Of a DNA stretch of 64,000 nt, positions 61,841 to 64,000 are shown piece after piece. Positions within the stretch are counted from its first letter, which is position 1; each line of letters begins with the position of its first letter. This DNA comes from SVQP01 sp045594705 (GTDB lineage: Bacteria; Bacillota; Clostridia; Oscillospirales; CAG-272), in the NCBI GenBank assembly GCA_045594705.1, contig JAZNZB010000081.1:6839-70838 (forward strand). The letters are read 5' to 3'. The notes under the pieces are model-generated. The model had not been told where the DNA came from, made no database searches, and saw only the letters and a list, made by a program, of their open reading frames with translations. The translations under genes were made by a program, and so were the position numbers.

Positions 61841-63715
61841 TTATTTGAGCCCGAGCCAAATCAGCAGCACAGAAATGTCTGCCGGATTGACGCCACTGAT
61901 GCGCGATGCCTGACCAATGGTCAAGGGCTTGATCGCATTCAACTTTTGTGCTGCTTCCAGACGAAGACCGCGAATGGCTGAGTAATCGGTATCGGGAGAG
62001 AGGTGCTTGTCCTCTAATTTCCGGTGTCTTTGCGCCTCGGCAAAGGCACGTTTGATGTAGCCCTCATACTTGATATCGATCTCCACGGTTTCCAATACGC
62101 GACGCGCAAGTGGAGCGCGTGCTGCGTCCACAGGCGCAAGATCGGCATAAGTCAGCTCGGGTCTGCGCAACAAATCGGCTAAGGAACAGCCGGATTTGAT
62201 GGGCGGAAGATCAAACGATGCGAGAAAATCGTTGGCTTTTTGCATTGAAATGTGTGAATTTTCAAGGCGTTCCTTCTCATTTTTGATCAATTCCTGCTTT
62301 GCAAGGAAGGAATTGTATCTTTCTTGCGAGATCAGTCCGTTTTCATATCCGATAGGGGTCAGACGCGCGTCGGCATTGTCCTGGCGCAACAGCAGACGGT
62401 ATTCTGAACGCGAGGTCATCATACGGTAGGGCTCGTGCGTGCCCTTGGTGACCAGATCGTCGACCAGTGTGCCGATGTAGCTCTCCGAACGCGAAAGAAT
62501 GATGCCGTCAAGACCTTTTACGCGGCGTGCAGCGTTGATGCCCGCCACAAGACCCTGTGCAGCTGCTTCCTCGTAGCCGGAGGTGCCGTTGAATTGACCT
62601 GCTCCGTAAAGACCGCCAATTTGCTTGAATTCCAGCGTTGGGAGCATTTGCAAGGGGTCGGCACAGTCGTATTCAATTGCATAGGCGTAGCGCATGATCT
62701 CTGCATGCTCAAATCCATCCAAGGTACGCAGCATTTCGTACTGCACGTCAGGCGGCAGAGAGGTGGAAAAGCCTTGAATGTACATTTCTTCATTGTTCTC
62801 GCCCATGGGCTCGACAAACAGCTGATGACGGGGTTTGTCAGCAAAACGCACCAATTTGTCCTCGATAGAAGGGCAGTAGCGCGGGCCTGTGCCGTGGATC
62901 TGGCCGGAATAGAGCGCAGAACGCTTGATATTGGAGAGAATGACCTCGTGTGTTTTTTCGTTGGTATAGACGATGTGGCAAGGAGTTTGCTGCATGGAAT
63001 AGAACAAATGTTCCATATTGTCCTGGCTGTAAGGCAGGGGATTTTCCTCACCGGGCTGCAGCTCAAGCACCGAGAAATCAATGGTGGAACGCTTGACACG
63101 CGCGGGCGTACCGGTCTTGAAGCGCATCATTTTGATACCGAGTGAGAGCAAGGACTCGGTCAGAGCGTTGGCGGGCAGCATGCCGTCCGGGCCTGCGGCG
63201 TAGTTGACGTCACCTACGAAAATGCGACCGCCAAGGTGCGTACCGGTTGCGATAATGACGGCAGAGGTCTCCCAAAGCTCGCCAAGATGCGTGCGGACAC
63301 CCGTAATTTGCGGATGATTGGGGTCATTATCGGTCAGAATTTCTACGATTTCGGCTTGAATGAGGCGCAAATTCGGCGTCAGCTCCAGCGTGTGCTTCAT
63401 AATATTCTGATATTTGCGACGGTCGGCCTGAATGCGCTTGGAATAGACGGCAGCACCCTTGCCGAGGTTGAGCGTGCGGGATTGGAGCGTGACGCGGTCG
63501 GCAGCACGACCCATCTCGCCGCCCAAAGCGTCGATTTCGTAGACCAAGTGCCCCTTGGCAGTGCCACCAATGGAGGGATTGCAGGGCATGTTGGCTACGG
63601 CGTCGAGCGAGAGGGTAAAGAGAACGGTGTCCACACCCATGCGCGCGGCGGCCAAGGCAGCCTCGACACCTGCGTGACCCGCACCGATGACCGCAATTTT
63701 TGTTGAAAGCTTCAT
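61841..63715 (-). CDS. mnmG: tRNA uridine-34 modification enzyme MnmG
   Basis: A 624-residue FAD enzyme that with MnmE makes 5-carboxymethylaminomethyluridine at U34 of tRNAs. The dinucleotide motif [21 protein letters not shown] is at the N-terminus, [28 protein letters not shown] follows, and the GidA signature [25 protein letters not shown] is in the middle. The C-terminal helical domain ends [19 protein letters not shown]. mnmE, its usual upstream partner, would lie beyond the window edge if present. The start at 63715 has AAAGGAT upstream. Confidence 0.97.
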   Translation of the reverse strand: MKLSTKIAVIGAGHAGVEAALAAARMGVDTVLFTLSLDAVANMPCNPSIGGTAKGHLVYEIDALGGEMGRAADRVTLQSRTLNLGKGAAVYSKRIQADRRKYQNIMKHTLELTPNLRLIQAEIVEILTDNDPNHPQITGVRTHLGELWETSAVIIATGTHLGGRIFVGDVNYAAGPDGMLPANALTESLLSLGIKMMRFKTGTPARVKRSTIDFSVLELQPGEENPLPYSQDNMEHLFYSMQQTPCHIVYTNEKTHEVILSNIKRSALYSGQIHGTGPRYCPSIEDKLVRFADKPRHQLFVEPMGENNEEMYIQGFSTSLPPDVQYEMLRTLDGFEHAEIMRYAYAIEYDCADPLQMLPTLEFKQIGGLYGAGQFNGTSGYEEAAAQGLVAGINAARRVKGLDGIILSRSESYIGTLVDDLVTKGTHEPYRMMTSRSEYRLLLRQDNADARLTPIGYENGLISQERYNSFLAKQELIKNEKERLENSHISMQKANDFLASFDLPPIKSGCSLADLLRRPELTYADLAPVDAARAPLARRVLETVEIDIKYEGYIKRAFAEAQRHRKLEDKHLSPDTDYSAIRGLRLEAAQKLNAIKPLTIGQASRISGVNPADISVLLIWLGLK

Positions 63716-63819
63716 AAAAAATATCCTTTACACAAAAGAATGCATAATACTTCATGATAATTATAGCACGGAACAGCAAAACAGTCAAGAGGCCAACGTC
63801 ACCCATACGGACAACCTCT

Positions 63820-63963
63820 CATGAAAGTTTCGCTCGAGCCTTTTCAAAGGCACGCAGGCCAAGGGCAGAGCCCTTGTTGCCCGTCGCAACGGGCGAAATA
63901 CCTCGGCGTTTTTGGTTCTTTTTGCGCCCGCGGTGCCAAAAAGAACGGAGAGGGTTTTCTCAC
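63820..63963. repeat. Family F-like repeat at the right edge
   Basis: Starting CATGAAAGTTT and containing GGGCAGAGCCC, GCCCGTCGCAACGGGC, TTGGTTCTTTTT and AAAAAGAACGGAGAG, this stretch shares order and several exact pieces with 54058-54180. Only one side of the element is visible. It lies upstream of mnmG and holds no gene. Confidence 0.72.
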
Positions 63964-64000
63964 ATAACATCCCAACCGCACCCGTGAAGGAGCGTCCGCG

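Overview
The window reads as a chromosomal segment of an anaerobic, low-to-moderate GC Bacillota (class Clostridia, probably an Oscillospirales/Ruminococcaceae-like gut lineage). The evidence is the gene set (gdpP-rplI-dnaB, tilS-hpt-ftsH, dnaA-dnaN-recF-remB-gyrB, serS, parB-parA, rsmG-mnmG), the Firmicutes-type promoters and Shine-Dalgarno sites, a type III glutamine synthetase, a class I lysyl-tRNA synthetase, and many Thr/Glu/Pro-linker lipoproteins. This lineage call is inference from gene content; no search was run.

Layout. 1-6.5 kb: end of a c-di-AMP phosphodiesterase, ribosomal protein L9, DnaB helicase, TilS, Hpt and FtsH, all rightward. 6.6-13.1 kb: a small membrane protein, then alanine racemase followed by a large surface lipoprotein, an AraC regulator and a YitT protein. 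13.1-17.6 kb: a very long inverted repeat, a LytTR/DUF3021 pair, a DUF378 protein and a class I LysRS carrying an extra C-terminal tRNA-binding domain. 17.6-25.1 kb: an export-rich block with two small lipoproteins, a cohesin-like protein and three secreted proteins ending in a shared Gly-Cys / membrane helix / Lys tail; one of the three has a phosphodiester glycosidase (NAGPA) domain. 25.1-32.4 kb: SleB-like hydrolase, Maf, MreB, PBP2, then a MarR-controlled operon with a DUF368 protein and phosphatidylserine synthase. 32.4-35 kb: copper ATPase with a CopZ-like domain fused at its end.

35.2-46.5 kb is the replication core: dnaA, a probable oriC with DnaA boxes, dnaN, recF, remB, gyrB, a PfkB kinase, mreC, mreD and gyrA, so cell-shape genes sit inside the gyrase operon. 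From 46.6 kb to the end everything is leftward: two paralogous giant lipoproteins with almost identical 5' ends, glutamine synthetase III, a membrane protein-PuuD-RarA operon, serS, parB, parA, a cluster of five parS sites, a short HTH-only ParB/Noc relative, rsmG and mnmG. Both flanks are transcribed toward dnaA, the reverse of the usual Firmicutes origin layout.

Most long gaps between genes are occupied by long inverted repeats of several families, some related by TGTAGGG/CCCTACA ends. No tRNA, rRNA, CRISPR array, transposase or prophage gene was recognised.
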